From Agathobacter sp. (GTDB taxonomy: Bacteria; Bacillota; Clostridia; Lachnospirales; Lachnospiraceae), in contig JALEZW010000046.1 of the NCBI GenBank assembly GCA_022772675.1, forward strand, positions 109,411 through 173,410: 64,000 nt of DNA. The letters run 5' to 3'. Numbering within the stretch: position 1 is the stretch's first letter; each line of letters begins with the position of its first letter. Under the pieces are notes generated by a model, which was not told the DNA's origin, ran no database searches, and saw only the letters and a program-made list of their open reading frames with translations. A program made the translations under genes and the position numbers. Positions 8,223-17,662 of this stretch are shown in pieces.

Positions 8223-8951
8223 ATGATGAAAGTTCCGGAGCATGTAGCCATTATTCTTGATGGAAACGGCCGCTGGGCAGAGAGTAAAGGAATGCCAAGA
8301 AATTATGGGCATACTGTGGGAGCAAAAAATGTGGAGACGGTATGTAAAGCAGCAGATGAACTGGGAATCCGGTATCTTACACTGTATGCATTTTCTACAG
8401 AAAACTGGAATCGTCCGGAAGGAGAAGTAGAGGCTCTAATGAAACTTCTGGAAAGTTATCTTAAGAACTGTATCCGCACAGCGAATAAAAATAATATGCG
8501 TGTCAGGGTGATTGGAGAAATTGGAAGACTTTCCCCAAATTTTCAGGAGAAGATACGAAACCTTCAGGAGATTTCTGCCGCGAATACCGGTCTGAATCTT
8601 ACCATTGCCATTAACTATGGAAGCAGAGATGAAATGATCCGTGCCATGAAACATATGTATATGGATTTGAAAGAGGGAAAGCTTTCGGAAAATGATATTA
8701 CAGAAAAGACTTTCTCATCTTATCTTGATACTGCAGATCTTCCGGATCCGGATCTTTTGATCCGGACGAGCGGGGAGCAGAGACTTTCCAATTATTTGCT
8801 GTGGCAGCTGGCGTATAGTGAGTTCTATTTTACCGATGTTCCATGGCCGGATTTCCATAAAAAAGAATTGGAATTAGCTGTGGAAGCGTATAATAAACGT
8901 GACAGGCGGTTTGGCGGTATAAAGGATGAGGGAGGAACAAAGAATGTTTAA
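8223..8951 (+). CDS. uppS: Undecaprenyl diphosphate synthase
   Basis: Cis-prenyltransferase (242 aa) that elongates FPP with IPP to C55-PP, the lipid carrier for peptidoglycan and other envelope polymers. Motifs: HVAIILDGNGRWA with the catalytic Asp, STENWNRP, and the C-terminal PDLLIRTSGEQRLSNYLLWQ and SEFYFTD segments. Start set at ATG 8223 with SD GAGAGGAG; a second ATG follows immediately at 8226. The 3' end overlaps cdsA by 8 bp. Confidence 0.96.
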   Translation: MMKVPEHVAIILDGNGRWAESKGMPRNYGHTVGAKNVETVCKAADELGIRYLTLYAFSTENWNRPEGEVEALMKLLESYLKNCIRTANKNNMRVRVIGEIGRLSPNFQEKIRNLQEISAANTGLNLTIAINYGSRDEMIRAMKHMYMDLKEGKLSENDITEKTFSSYLDTADLPDPDLLIRTSGEQRLSNYLLWQLAYSEFYFTDVPWPDFHKKELELAVEAYNKRDRRFGGIKDEGGTKNV

Positions 8952-9744
8952 GACAAGATTATTAAGTGGAATTGTACTGGTTGCCTTGGCGCTAGTACTG
9001 ATTATTTCCGGCCACGAGGTGCTTCTTTTTTCAACTCTTGCCATTTCATGCATCGGAATGTTTGAACTGTACCGTGTATTTAAAATGGAAAAATCCGTTC
9101 TTGCAGTGGTGGGATATCTTGCTGCCGTTGTATTTTACTGTAATTTAGAATGGGATTTTCTGCCGGAACTCATGATCTTATTTATGGCATTTATGATTCT
9201 GCTGATGTTTGTATTTGTTTTTGCCTACCCGAAATTTCGGGCAGATCAGGTAATGGCGGTATTTTTCGGATTCTTTTATGTTGCGGTGATGCTCTCGTAT
9301 GTATATCAGATCCGGACACTGGAGCGTGGTGTTTATCTTGCCTTTTTGGTATTTTTGTGTTCCTGGGGCTGCGATACCTGCGCTTACTGTGTTGGGAAAC
9401 TGATTGGAAAGCATAAAATGTCACCAAGGTTAAGTCCAAAGAAGTCTGTGGAAGGGGCTGTAGGCGGAGTTTTGGGAGCTGCGGGACTTACGGCATTGTA
9501 TTGTTTTATTTTCCGTGAAAAAATGCATCTGGTAAGCGGTGAAATCGGGATTCTTGCAGTAATTGCGGCAATTGCGGGACTGATCTCCATGGTGGGAGAT
9601 CTGACAGCATCAGCAATCAAGAGAAATTATGATATTAAGGATTACGGTAAACTGATTCCGGGACATGGCGGAATCTTAGACCGGTTCGACAGTATGATCA
9701 TTACAGCACCGATTATCTATTTTCTGGCAGTACACATGCTGTGA
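8944..9744 (+). CDS. cdsA: Phosphatidate cytidylyltransferase (CDP-diacylglycerol synthase)
   Basis: Integral membrane enzyme (266 aa, about eight hydrophobic segments) that makes CDP-diacylglycerol from phosphatidic acid and CTP. The family signature is complete near the C-terminus: SAIKRNYDIKDYGKLIPGH followed by G-G-I-L-D-R-F-D. Start ATG 8944 with SD GGGAGG lies inside the last codons of uppS (8-bp overlap), suggesting translational coupling. Confidence 0.95.
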   Translation: MFKTRLLSGIVLVALALVLIISGHEVLLFSTLAISCIGMFELYRVFKMEKSVLAVVGYLAAVVFYCNLEWDFLPELMILFMAFMILLMFVFVFAYPKFRADQVMAVFFGFFYVAVMLSYVYQIRTLERGVYLAFLVFLCSWGCDTCAYCVGKLIGKHKMSPRLSPKKSVEGAVGGVLGAAGLTALYCFIFREKMHLVSGEIGILAVIAAIAGLISMVGDLTASAIKRNYDIKDYGKLIPGHGGILDRFDSMIITAPIIYFLAVHML

Positions 9745-9773
9745 TATCATCCCATGGATTTTGTCACAGAAAA

Positions 9774-9824
9774 ATCCTGTCACACAGGATATGACGGGTA
9801 AAATACCTTTTGACCCTCATATCA
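9774..9824 (+). repeat. Paired palindromes between cdsA and dxr
   Basis: ATCCTGT-CAC-ACAGGAT (9774-9790) is a perfect 7-bp stem. Directly after it, ATGACGGGTAAAATACC (9791-9807) with TTTTGACCCTCATATCA (9808-9824) forms a second hairpin. The second element recurs, with a compensating base-pair change, at 53211-53252. Function unknown. Confidence 0.6.
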
Positions 9825-9842
9825 ATTAATAAGGAGTCAGCC

Positions 9843-10997
9843 ATGAAAAAAATAGCAATTTTAGGTTCCACAGGTTCTATCGGAACCCAGACACTTTCTG
9901 TTGTTTTGGAGCATCAGGAAGATTTTACAGTTGTTGCGCTGGCATGTGGTCGCAACATCCATTTGATGGAAAAACAGATGAGAAGATTTCATCCGAAGCT
10001 TGTTTCCGTCTGGAGTGAGGAGGATGCAAAGGAACTTCGGATTTCTACGGCAGATTTAAATATCCCTGTACTTAGCGGGATGGAGGGATTGATTGCTGTG
10101 GCAGTCTGTGAGGAATCGGAGCTTCTTGTGACGGCAATTGTAGGTATGATGGGCATCCGCCCCACCATTGCAGCCATTCAGGCGAAAAAAAACATAGCTC
10201 TGGCAAATAAGGAAACATTAGTGACAGCAGGGCATCTGATTATTCCTATGGCAGCTGAGAATGGGGTATCCATTCTCCCGGTGGACAGCGAGCATTCAGC
10301 TATTTTCCAGTCTCTGCAGGGAAATGAGGGGAATATCGTTCATAAAATCCTTCTGACAGCATCCGGTGGTCCCTTTCGCGGGAAAAAGAGGAAGGACCTG
10401 GAAAAAATCCGGGTGGAGGATGCATTGAACCATCCAAACTGGTCCATGGGTAATAAGGTAACCATCGATTCCTCCACATTGGTCAATAAAGGACTTGAGG
10501 TGATGGAGGCAAAGTGGCTGTTTCATGTTAAGCCGGAGCAGATAGAAGTAGTGGTACACCCACAGAGTATTATACATTCTGCAGTGGAGTATGAGGATGG
10601 GGCAGTGATTGCACAGCTGGGAACACCGGATATGAGGCTTCCAATCCAGTACGCACTGTATTATCCCAAAAGGAAACATCTTTCCGGGAAAAGGCTGGAT
10701 CTGTGTGCGTTACATGATCTTACTTTTGAAAAACCGGATACAGATACCTTCCGGGGGCTGGCACTTGCTTATGAGGCAATGAACCGTGGAGGAAATATTC
10801 CCACGGTATTTAATGCGGCCAATGAAAAGGCTGTAGCACTTTTTTTGAACCATCAGATTTCCTATCTTGAAATTACGGAAATGATTGGGGCAGCTATGGA
10901 TAACTGCAGGTTTATAAGGAATCCGAATCTGGATGAAATCCTGGAAACCGAGCAGGAAACCTATGAATTTATAGAAAACAGGTGGAAATTAGTATGA
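9843..10997 (+). CDS. dxr: 1-deoxy-D-xylulose-5-phosphate reductoisomerase
   Basis: Second step of the MEP isoprenoid pathway: NADPH-dependent rearrangement and reduction of DXP to MEP (384 aa). N-terminal Rossmann motif ILGSTGSIGTQTL, then NIALANKETLVTAG, the metal-binding VDSEHSAIFQ, the substrate loop around ASGGPFRGKK and the conserved HPNWSMGNKVTIDSSTLVNKG region (shown in two parts here). Start ATG 9843 with SD AAGGAG. Stop codon overlaps the rseP start as ATGA. Supplies precursors to uppS located just upstream. Confidence 0.97.
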   Translation: MKKIAILGSTGSIGTQTLSVVLEHQEDFTVVALACGRNIHLMEKQMRRFHPKLVSVWSEEDAKELRISTADLNIPVLSGMEGLIAVAVCEESELLVTAIVGMMGIRPTIAAIQAKKNIALANKETLVTAGHLIIPMAAENGVSILPVDSEHSAIFQSLQGNEGNIVHKILLTASGGPFRGKKRKDLEKIRVEDALNHPNWSMGNKVTIDSSTLVNKGLEVMEAKWLFHVKPEQIEVVVHPQSIIHSAVEYEDGAVIAQLGTPDMRLPIQYALYYPKRKHLSGKRLDLCALHDLTFEKPDTDTFRGLALAYEAMNRGGNIPTVFNAANEKAVALFLNHQISYLEITEMIGAAMDNCRFIRNPNLDEILETEQETYEFIENRWKLV

Positions 10998-12040
10998 AGA
11001 TCGTATCGTTTCTTATAGCATTTTTAATATTCAGTGTAGTAATTTTATTTCATGAACTGGGGCATTTCCTGCTGGCGAAAGCCAACGGGGTGCGTGTAAA
11101 CGAATTCTGTTTCGGTCTCGGACCCACAATCTGCGGAATCCAAAAGGGCGAGACCAAGTATTCCATTAAGCTCTTTCCATTTGGCGGGGCCTGCATGATG
11201 GAGGGGGAGGATGAGGAATCCCCGGATGAGCGGGCTTTTGGTAAAAAATCTGTCTGGGCCAGGATGAGCATAGTATTTGCGGGTCCATTTTTTAACTTTA
11301 TTCTGGCATTTGTATTCGCATTTATTCTGATTAGCTGTATCGGCTATGATAAGCCGGTGTTATCAGGAGTGATTGATGGATATGCGGCAGAGGAGGCCGG
11401 ACTGAAAGCAGGAGATGAGATTGTTCGCATGAACAATCTCTCTATCCATTTCAGCCGGGAGATTACGGCATATTCTACTTTTCATTCCGGGGAAAAAGTA
11501 AAGATTACCTATATCCGTGATGGAAAAAAGAATACGGCCGAGTTAACTCCAAAGCTGGATAAGGAATCCGGCAGATATCTGTATGGCCTTGAGACAGCAG
11601 GAAATGAGCGGGTAAGGGGAAATATACTGACAAATATAAAAAACAGCTTTTATGAGGTACGCTACTGGATTTACTCCACCGTTCAGAGCGTAAAACTTCT
11701 GGTTACGAGGAAGCTGTCTGTCAATGATTTAAATGGACCGGTGGGAATCGTTAAGACGATTGGAGATACTTATCAGAAATCCATGAGTACGGACGGACTC
11801 TACTATGCATTCCTTAATATGTTAAACTGGACGATTCTGTTGTCGGCAAACCTTGGTGTTATGAATCTTATTCCATTCCCGGCATTAGACGGCGGAAGAC
11901 TGGTATTTCTCATTATTGAGGCTGTCAGGAGAAAGAGAATCGATCCGGAAAAAGAGGGAATGGTCAATCTTGTGGGGATGGTTTTGTTGTTTGGCCTGAT
12001 GTTTATTGTCATGTTTAACGATATCAGAAAATTATTCTAA
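10994..12040 (+). CDS. rseP: RIP site-2 metalloprotease RseP/RasP
   Basis: Membrane-embedded zinc protease (348 aa) that cleaves anti-sigma factors and signal peptides within the bilayer. HELGH (residues 20-24) is the zinc motif, a PDZ domain spans about 115-190 (around AEEAGLKAGDEIVRMN), and the second zinc ligand is in NLIPFPALDGGR near 290-302. Start chosen at ATG 10994, which overlaps the dxr stop (ATGA); a GTG four codons upstream is less likely. Same position as rasP in B. subtilis. Confidence 0.95.
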   Translation: MKIVSFLIAFLIFSVVILFHELGHFLLAKANGVRVNEFCFGLGPTICGIQKGETKYSIKLFPFGGACMMEGEDEESPDERAFGKKSVWARMSIVFAGPFFNFILAFVFAFILISCIGYDKPVLSGVIDGYAAEEAGLKAGDEIVRMNNLSIHFSREITAYSTFHSGEKVKITYIRDGKKNTAELTPKLDKESGRYLYGLETAGNERVRGNILTNIKNSFYEVRYWIYSTVQSVKLLVTRKLSVNDLNGPVGIVKTIGDTYQKSMSTDGLYYAFLNMLNWTILLSANLGVMNLIPFPALDGGRLVFLIIEAVRRKRIDPEKEGMVNLVGMVLLFGLMFIVMFNDIRKLF

Positions 12041-12057
12041 GAAGGACAGGAGCGCAT

Positions 12058-13116
12058 ATGTTACCACGTCATAAAACAAAGGAAGTACAGATAGGAGACC
12101 GGATTATCGGAGGAAACCAGCCGATAGCAATCCAGTCCATGACCAATACAAAAACAGAGGATGTTGCAGCAACGGTTGAACAGATCAGAAAGCTTACCCA
12201 AGCAGGCTGTGAAATTATCCGGTGTGCAGTTCCTACAATGGAGGCAGCGGAGTCACTTTCGGAAATAAAAAAGCAGATTACGATTCCTCTTGTTGCAGAC
12301 ATCCATTTTGATTATAAGCTTGCCATTGCTGCCATGGAGCATGGGGCAGATAAAATCCGGATCAATCCGGGAAATATCGGAAGCAGTGACAGGGTTCGTG
12401 CTGTTGTTAAGGCAGCAAAGGAGCGGAATATTCCAATCCGTGTGGGGGTCAACAGCGGTTCCCTGGAAAAAAATCTGGTGGAAAAATACCATGGGGTAAC
12501 GGCTGAAGGAATTGTGGAGAGCGCATTAGATAAAGTAAAAATGATTGAGGATATGGGCTATGACAATCTGGTGATCAGCATTAAATCCTCGGATGTCATG
12601 ATGTGTGTCAAAGCACATGAGATTATTGCAGAAAAAACGGATTACCCTCTTCATGTGGGAATCACGGAAGCCGGCACACTTATCAGTGGAAACATAAAGT
12701 CTTCCATTGGACTTGGGCTTATCTTAAATCAGGGAATCGGCGATACAATTCGTGTTTCCCTGACTGGGGATCCGGTGGAAGAAATTAAATCTGCAAAACT
12801 GATTCTGCGCACCTTGGGACTTAGAAAGGGCGGAATTGAAGTGGTTTCCTGTCCCACCTGTGGCAGGACTAAGATTGATCTGATCGGACTTGCCAATCAG
12901 GTGGAGACGATGGTTTCGGAATTTCCGCTGGATATTAAGGTGGCTGTAATGGGCTGTGTTGTGAACGGTCCGGGAGAGGCAAAAGAGGCTGATATTGGAA
13001 TTGCCGGAGGAATCGGCGAGGGTCTTATCATTAAACATGGTGAGGTCTATAAAAAAGTACCGGAAAATGAGCTTCTTCCGGCACTGCGCTATGAACTGGA
13101 GCACTGGGGAGAATAA
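12058..13116 (+). CDS. ispG: 4-hydroxy-3-methylbut-2-en-1-yl diphosphate synthase
   Basis: MEP-pathway iron-sulfur enzyme converting MEcPP to HMBPP (352 aa). TIM-barrel part begins with IAIQSMTNTKTED; the [4Fe-4S] cysteines are visible in CPTCGRT and in AVMGCVVNGPGE. SD AGGACAGGAG before ATG 12058. It takes the place that proS holds in the B. subtilis dxr-rasP-proS-polC order, so three MEP genes (dxr, ispG and, 50 kb on, ispH) are in this window. Confidence 0.97.
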   Translation: MLPRHKTKEVQIGDRIIGGNQPIAIQSMTNTKTEDVAATVEQIRKLTQAGCEIIRCAVPTMEAAESLSEIKKQITIPLVADIHFDYKLAIAAMEHGADKIRINPGNIGSSDRVRAVVKAAKERNIPIRVGVNSGSLEKNLVEKYHGVTAEGIVESALDKVKMIEDMGYDNLVISIKSSDVMMCVKAHEIIAEKTDYPLHVGITEAGTLISGNIKSSIGLGLILNQGIGDTIRVSLTGDPVEEIKSAKLILRTLGLRKGGIEVVSCPTCGRTKIDLIGLANQVETMVSEFPLDIKVAVMGCVVNGPGEAKEADIGIAGGIGEGLIIKHGEVYKKVPENELLPALRYELEHWGE

Positions 13117-16100
13117 ATGGGAAAGGCATTTCGGGAAACATTTCCGACTTTAAAATTAGATGAAGAGCTGGAGGGACTTTTAGATACCGCAGAGGTGACA
13201 AAAATCAGCACAAACCGTGAGCATACAAGGGTTCGTGTCTATCTGAAGGCTCAGAGACTGATATTTAAAAAGAATATATGGAAACTGGAGGAAATGATTG
13301 CATCTCAGATTTTTCAAAATCAGGAGATGCAGGTCAATATTATCGAGTCCTATGAATTGTCGGAACAGTATACGCCACAGTCACTTATGGATGTATATTT
13401 TGACAGTATACTGGATGAATTAAATGCATACAGTGTATTGGAATATAATCTGCTCCGCACGGCGGATATGGAGTTTGATACACCAAACCATATGATTCTG
13501 ACGATGGATGAGACCATTATCGCAAAGACCCGTACAGAGGAGATTCTGCAGTTTCTGGAGAAGGTGATTTGTGAACGGTGTGGCATGGATCTGATTATCC
13601 AGCCCATGTACCGGAAACCGATAGAGAGCAAATACCGCAAAAACTCTGAGGAGCAGATCCGGCAGGAAGTTGCCGGTATTGTTGCCCGGACAAAACTGGT
13701 TCTGGAGGGAAAACATGAGCCAGTACCGGAAAAAACAGAGGAATCCGGTGCCAGAAGTGTAACAGAGAGTGTGGCAGCTGAGAATAAAGGAAATTCTGCG
13801 GTTAAAACAGTGGATATGCCCAAAACCTCCGGTACTTTTGGAAAGCAGAAGACAAGGTTTGAAAAGAAAGGGGATTTCCGCCGAAAATTTGATGCAGAAA
13901 ATAAAAAGAAATCCATGAATCCGGATGTAATCTATGGTCGTGATTTTGAAGAAGACAGCATGGATATTGAGAAAATTGACGGACCTATCGGAGAAGTCGT
14001 AATCCGTGGAAAAATCCTCTCAGTAGATACCCGTGAAATTCGGAATGAGAAGACCATTATCATGTTTACGGTGACAGATTTCACGGATACGATTGTTGTT
14101 AAGATTTTTGCCAGAAATGATGATGTGAAGGAACTGCTGGGAGAAATCGCACCGGGGAAATTTGTCCGTGTAAAGGGAATGGCAATCATTGATAAGTTTG
14201 ACAGTGACCTGACAATCGGCTCCATCGTGGGAATTAAGAAGTGTCCGGATTTTACCACAGTCCGCATGGATACCAGTGCGGAAAAACGTGTGGAGCTGCA
14301 CTGCCATACCAAGATGAGTGATATGGACGGGGTCTCGGATGTGAAGGATATTGTAAAGCGTGCCATGAAATGGGGGCATAAAGCGATTGCCATTACAGAC
14401 CACGGAAATGTACAGGCCTTCCCGGATGCCAACCATACAGTGCCTTCGGATTCGGATTTTAAAGTAATCTACGGGTGTGAAGCGTATCTGGTAGACGATA
14501 TCAAGGGACTGGTGACGGACAGCAGAAACCAGAGTCTGGATGCAGACTATGTGGTATTCGATCTGGAGACTACGGGATTCAGCCCGGAAAGCTGTAAAAT
14601 TATTGAGATTGGTGCAGTCAAAGTACAGAAAGGTTCCATAGTGGATAAATTTTCCACTTTTGTTAACCCTAAGGTGCCGATTCCCTTTCGGATTGAGCAG
14701 CTGACTTCCATCAATGATTCCATGGTAATGGATGCCCCAGTTATAGAGGATATTCTGCCGGAATTTATGAAATTCTGCGAGGGTTGTGTCATGGTAGCCC
14801 ACAATGCGGATTTTGATATGAGCTTTATTAAAAAGAACTGTCAGCTTCTTGACATTCCCTGCAATCCCACCATAGTTGATACCGTGGCTCTTGCCCGTGT
14901 GCTTTTGCCGAATCTGAACCGATTTAAGCTGGATACGGTTGCGAAGGCACTGGGTGTTTCTCTGGATAATCATCACCGTGCTGTGGATGATGCGGGGTGT
15001 ACGGCAGAAATTTTTGTAAAGTTTATTGAGATGCTTAAGGATAGAGGTGTTACAACCCTTGATGAGGTAAATAAGCTTGGAGCTTCTTCTGTGGAAAATG
15101 TGCAGAAGATGCCAACCTATCATGCCATTATCCTTGCGACCTGTGATCAGGGGAGAACCAATCTCTATAAGCTGGTGTCACTGGCTCACATTAAGTATTA
15201 TCATAAGAGACCGCGTATTCCAAAGAGTGAATTTATCAAATACCGGGATGGACTGCTGATTGGCTCGGCCTGTGAAGCGGGAGAACTGTACCGTGCGATA
15301 TTAAACGGAAGACCGGAGGAAGAGATTTCCCGTCTGGTAGAGTTTTATGACTATCTGGAAATTCAGCCTCTGGGAAACAATGCGTTTCTTGTGCGGGATG
15401 AGGAATCTCCCATTGCATCCAATGAGGATCTGATTGAGATTAACAAAAAGATTGTAAGGCTGGGTGAACAATTTCATAAGCCGGTTGTGGCAACCTGTGA
15501 TGTACATTTCTTAGACCCGGAGGATGAAATTTACCGCAGGATTATTATGGCGGGACAGGGCTTTAAGGACTGTGATAATCAGGCACCGCTGTTCCTCCGC
15601 ACAACGGAGGAAATGCTAAAGGAATTTGAATATCTGGGAAGTGAGAAGGCAGAAGAGGTTGTTATCACTAATACCAACCGGATTGCGGATATGTGCGAGA
15701 AAATTTCCCCGGTTCGTCCGGATAAATGTCCGCCGGTTATTGAAAACTCTGACCAGATGCTCCGAGATATCTGTTATAATAAGGCCCATAAAATGTATGG
15801 AAACCCCCTTCCGGAAATTGTGCAGGAAAGACTGGACCGGGAGCTGAACTCTATTATCAGCAACGGTTATGCGGTGATGTATATTATCGCCCAGAAGCTG
15901 GTGTGGAAGTCCAATGAGGATGGTTATCTGGTGGGATCCCGTGGCTCTGTGGGAAGTTCTTTTGTTGCAACCATGTCCGGAATCACAGAGGTAAATCCGC
16001 TCCATGCCCACTATCTCTGCAAACACTGTCAGTACAGCGATTTTGATTCAGATCTGGTAAAATCCTTTTCCGGCCGAAGCGGCTGTGACATGCCGGATAA

Positions 16101-17643
16101 ATTGTGCCCGCGCTGTGGGAAGCCGTTATCCAAGGAAGGATTTGATATTCCTTTTGAAACGTTCCTTGGATTTAAGGGAAACAAGGAGCCGGATATTGAC
16201 TTGAATTTCTCCGGAGAGTATCAGAGTAAGGCCCATAAATATACAGAGGTTATTTTTGGAGAGGGACAGACCTTTAAGGCAGGCACGATTGGTACCCTTG
16301 CGGACAAGACGGCTTTTGGATATGTGAAAAACTATTATGAGGAGCGGGGCGTACATAAAAGAAACTGTGAGATTGACCGGATTGTGACCGGGTGTGTGGG
16401 GGTTCGACGGACAACCGGACAGCATCCGGGAGGGATTGTTGTGCTTCCCATGGGGGAGCAGATTTATACCTTTACTCCAATTCAGCATCCGGCCAATGAT
16501 ATGACGGTGGATATCACAACGACACATTTTGACTATCACAGTATTGACCATAACCTGTTAAAGCTTGATATTCTGGGACACGATGATCCTACCATGATTC
16601 GTATGCTTCAGGATCTGACCGGAGTGGATCCGACACAGATTCCCCTTGATGATAAGGCAGTCATGTCATTGTTTCAGGATACTCAAGCCCTGGGAATTAC
16701 GCCGGATGACCTGGTAAACTGTAAACTGGGTGCCCTTGGTATCCCGGAGTTTGGTACGGATTTTGCCATGGGGATGTTGATTGATACCCAGCCGAAGGAG
16801 TTTTCGGATTTGATCCGTATTGCCGGTCTTTCCCATGGAACCGATGTATGGCTTGGCAATGCCCAGACTCTGATACAGGAGAAAAAGGCGACTATTTCCA
16901 CGGCAATCTGTACCCGTGATGACATTATGATCTATCTGATCAGTATGGGACTGGATTCCGAGGAGTCCTTTAAAATCATGGAGAATGTACGAAAGGGTAT
17001 CGTTGCCAAAGGCAAATGTGACAAATGGCCGGAGTGGAAGCAGGATATGATTGACCATGGGGTACCGGACTGGTACATCTGGTCCTGTGAGAAAATTAAG
17101 TACATGTTCCCGAAGGCACATGCGGCTGCTTACGTTATGATGGCATGGCGCATTGCCTATTGTAAGGTTTTTTATCCTCTTGCCTATTATGCAGCTTATT
17201 TTTCAATCCGTGCCACATCCTTTAACTATGAGCTTATGTGTCAGGGAAAGGACAAGCTGGAAGCCTATATGCATGATTATGAGGCCAGAAAGGACAGCCT
17301 TTCCAAGAAGGAGCAGGATACCTATAAAGATATGCGGTTAGTGCAGGAAATGTATGCCCGCGGGTTTGAATTTCTGCCGTTGGATATCTATAAATCCAAG
17401 CCCCACCATTTCCAGATTATTGACGGAAAACTGCTGCCGGCACTCAACACGATTGACGGTCTGGGAGATAATGCGGCGGTTGCCATTGCCGAGGCAGCAA
17501 AGGATGGAGTTTTCTTATCAAAGGATGATTTCCGGGAGAGAACCAAGGTTTCGAAAACAACCATTGAGCTGATGAGTGATCTGGGTCTGCTGGGAGATAT
17601 GCCGGAATCAAACCAGCTGTCACTGTTTGATTTCGGCGCATAG
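13117..17643 (+). CDS. polC: DNA polymerase III alpha subunit, PolC type
   Basis: Replicative polymerase of low-GC Gram-positives with built-in 3'-5' exonuclease (1508 aa). Order of parts: N-terminal clamp-loader-interaction region (1-200), a charged linker (about 200-285), OB fold (about 290-375), PHP domain (VELHCHTKMSDMDG from about 392), the inserted DEDDh exonuclease (VFDLETTGF from about 480 to 650), rest of PHP, then palm/fingers with KEPDIDLNFSGEY near 1025, the four-cysteine zinc knuckle CKHC...CPRCG near 967-1005, and a C-terminal tail ending NQLSLFDFGA that looks like a beta-clamp binding motif. ATG directly abuts the ispG stop. Confidence 0.98.
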   Translation: MGKAFRETFPTLKLDEELEGLLDTAEVTKISTNREHTRVRVYLKAQRLIFKKNIWKLEEMIASQIFQNQEMQVNIIESYELSEQYTPQSLMDVYFDSILDELNAYSVLEYNLLRTADMEFDTPNHMILTMDETIIAKTRTEEILQFLEKVICERCGMDLIIQPMYRKPIESKYRKNSEEQIRQEVAGIVARTKLVLEGKHEPVPEKTEESGARSVTESVAAENKGNSAVKTVDMPKTSGTFGKQKTRFEKKGDFRRKFDAENKKKSMNPDVIYGRDFEEDSMDIEKIDGPIGEVVIRGKILSVDTREIRNEKTIIMFTVTDFTDTIVVKIFARNDDVKELLGEIAPGKFVRVKGMAIIDKFDSDLTIGSIVGIKKCPDFTTVRMDTSAEKRVELHCHTKMSDMDGVSDVKDIVKRAMKWGHKAIAITDHGNVQAFPDANHTVPSDSDFKVIYGCEAYLVDDIKGLVTDSRNQSLDADYVVFDLETTGFSPESCKIIEIGAVKVQKGSIVDKFSTFVNPKVPIPFRIEQLTSINDSMVMDAPVIEDILPEFMKFCEGCVMVAHNADFDMSFIKKNCQLLDIPCNPTIVDTVALARVLLPNLNRFKLDTVAKALGVSLDNHHRAVDDAGCTAEIFVKFIEMLKDRGVTTLDEVNKLGASSVENVQKMPTYHAIILATCDQGRTNLYKLVSLAHIKYYHKRPRIPKSEFIKYRDGLLIGSACEAGELYRAILNGRPEEEISRLVEFYDYLEIQPLGNNAFLVRDEESPIASNEDLIEINKKIVRLGEQFHKPVVATCDVHFLDPEDEIYRRIIMAGQGFKDCDNQAPLFLRTTEEMLKEFEYLGSEKAEEVVITNTNRIADMCEKISPVRPDKCPPVIENSDQMLRDICYNKAHKMYGNPLPEIVQERLDRELNSIISNGYAVMYIIAQKLVWKSNEDGYLVGSRGSVGSSFVATMSGITEVNPLHAHYLCKHCQYSDFDSDLVKSFSGRSGCDMPDKLCPRCGKPLSKEGFDIPFETFLGFKGNKEPDIDLNFSGEYQSKAHKYTEVIFGEGQTFKAGTIGTLADKTAFGYVKNYYEERGVHKRNCEIDRIVTGCVGVRRTTGQHPGGIVVLPMGEQIYTFTPIQHPANDMTVDITTTHFDYHSIDHNLLKLDILGHDDPTMIRMLQDLTGVDPTQIPLDDKAVMSLFQDTQALGITPDDLVNCKLGALGIPEFGTDFAMGMLIDTQPKEFSDLIRIAGLSHGTDVWLGNAQTLIQEKKATISTAICTRDDIMIYLISMGLDSEESFKIMENVRKGIVAKGKCDKWPEWKQDMIDHGVPDWYIWSCEKIKYMFPKAHAAAYVMMAWRIAYCKVFYPLAYYAAYFSIRATSFNYELMCQGKDKLEAYMHDYEARKDSLSKKEQDTYKDMRLVQEMYARGFEFLPLDIYKSKPHHFQIIDGKLLPALNTIDGLGDNAAVAIAEAAKDGVFLSKDDFRERTKVSKTTIELMSDLGLLGDMPESNQLSLFDFGA

Positions 17644-17659
17644 AACGGTTATTGTTCTA
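17641..17659. terminator. Small hairpin at the polC 3' end
   Basis: TAGAAC (17641-17646, including the polC stop) and GTTCTA (17654-17659) form a 6-bp stem followed by a T-rich stretch on the + strand. It lies between the convergent polC and the minus-strand gene. Weak. Confidence 0.3.
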
Positions 17660-17662
17660 TTC

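Noticed and set aside
13350..15123. Long minus-strand ORFs opposite polC (188 and 367 codons)
   Set aside because: They lie wholly within polC, lack SD sites and show no recognisable motifs; they are mirror frames of a strongly coding gene.
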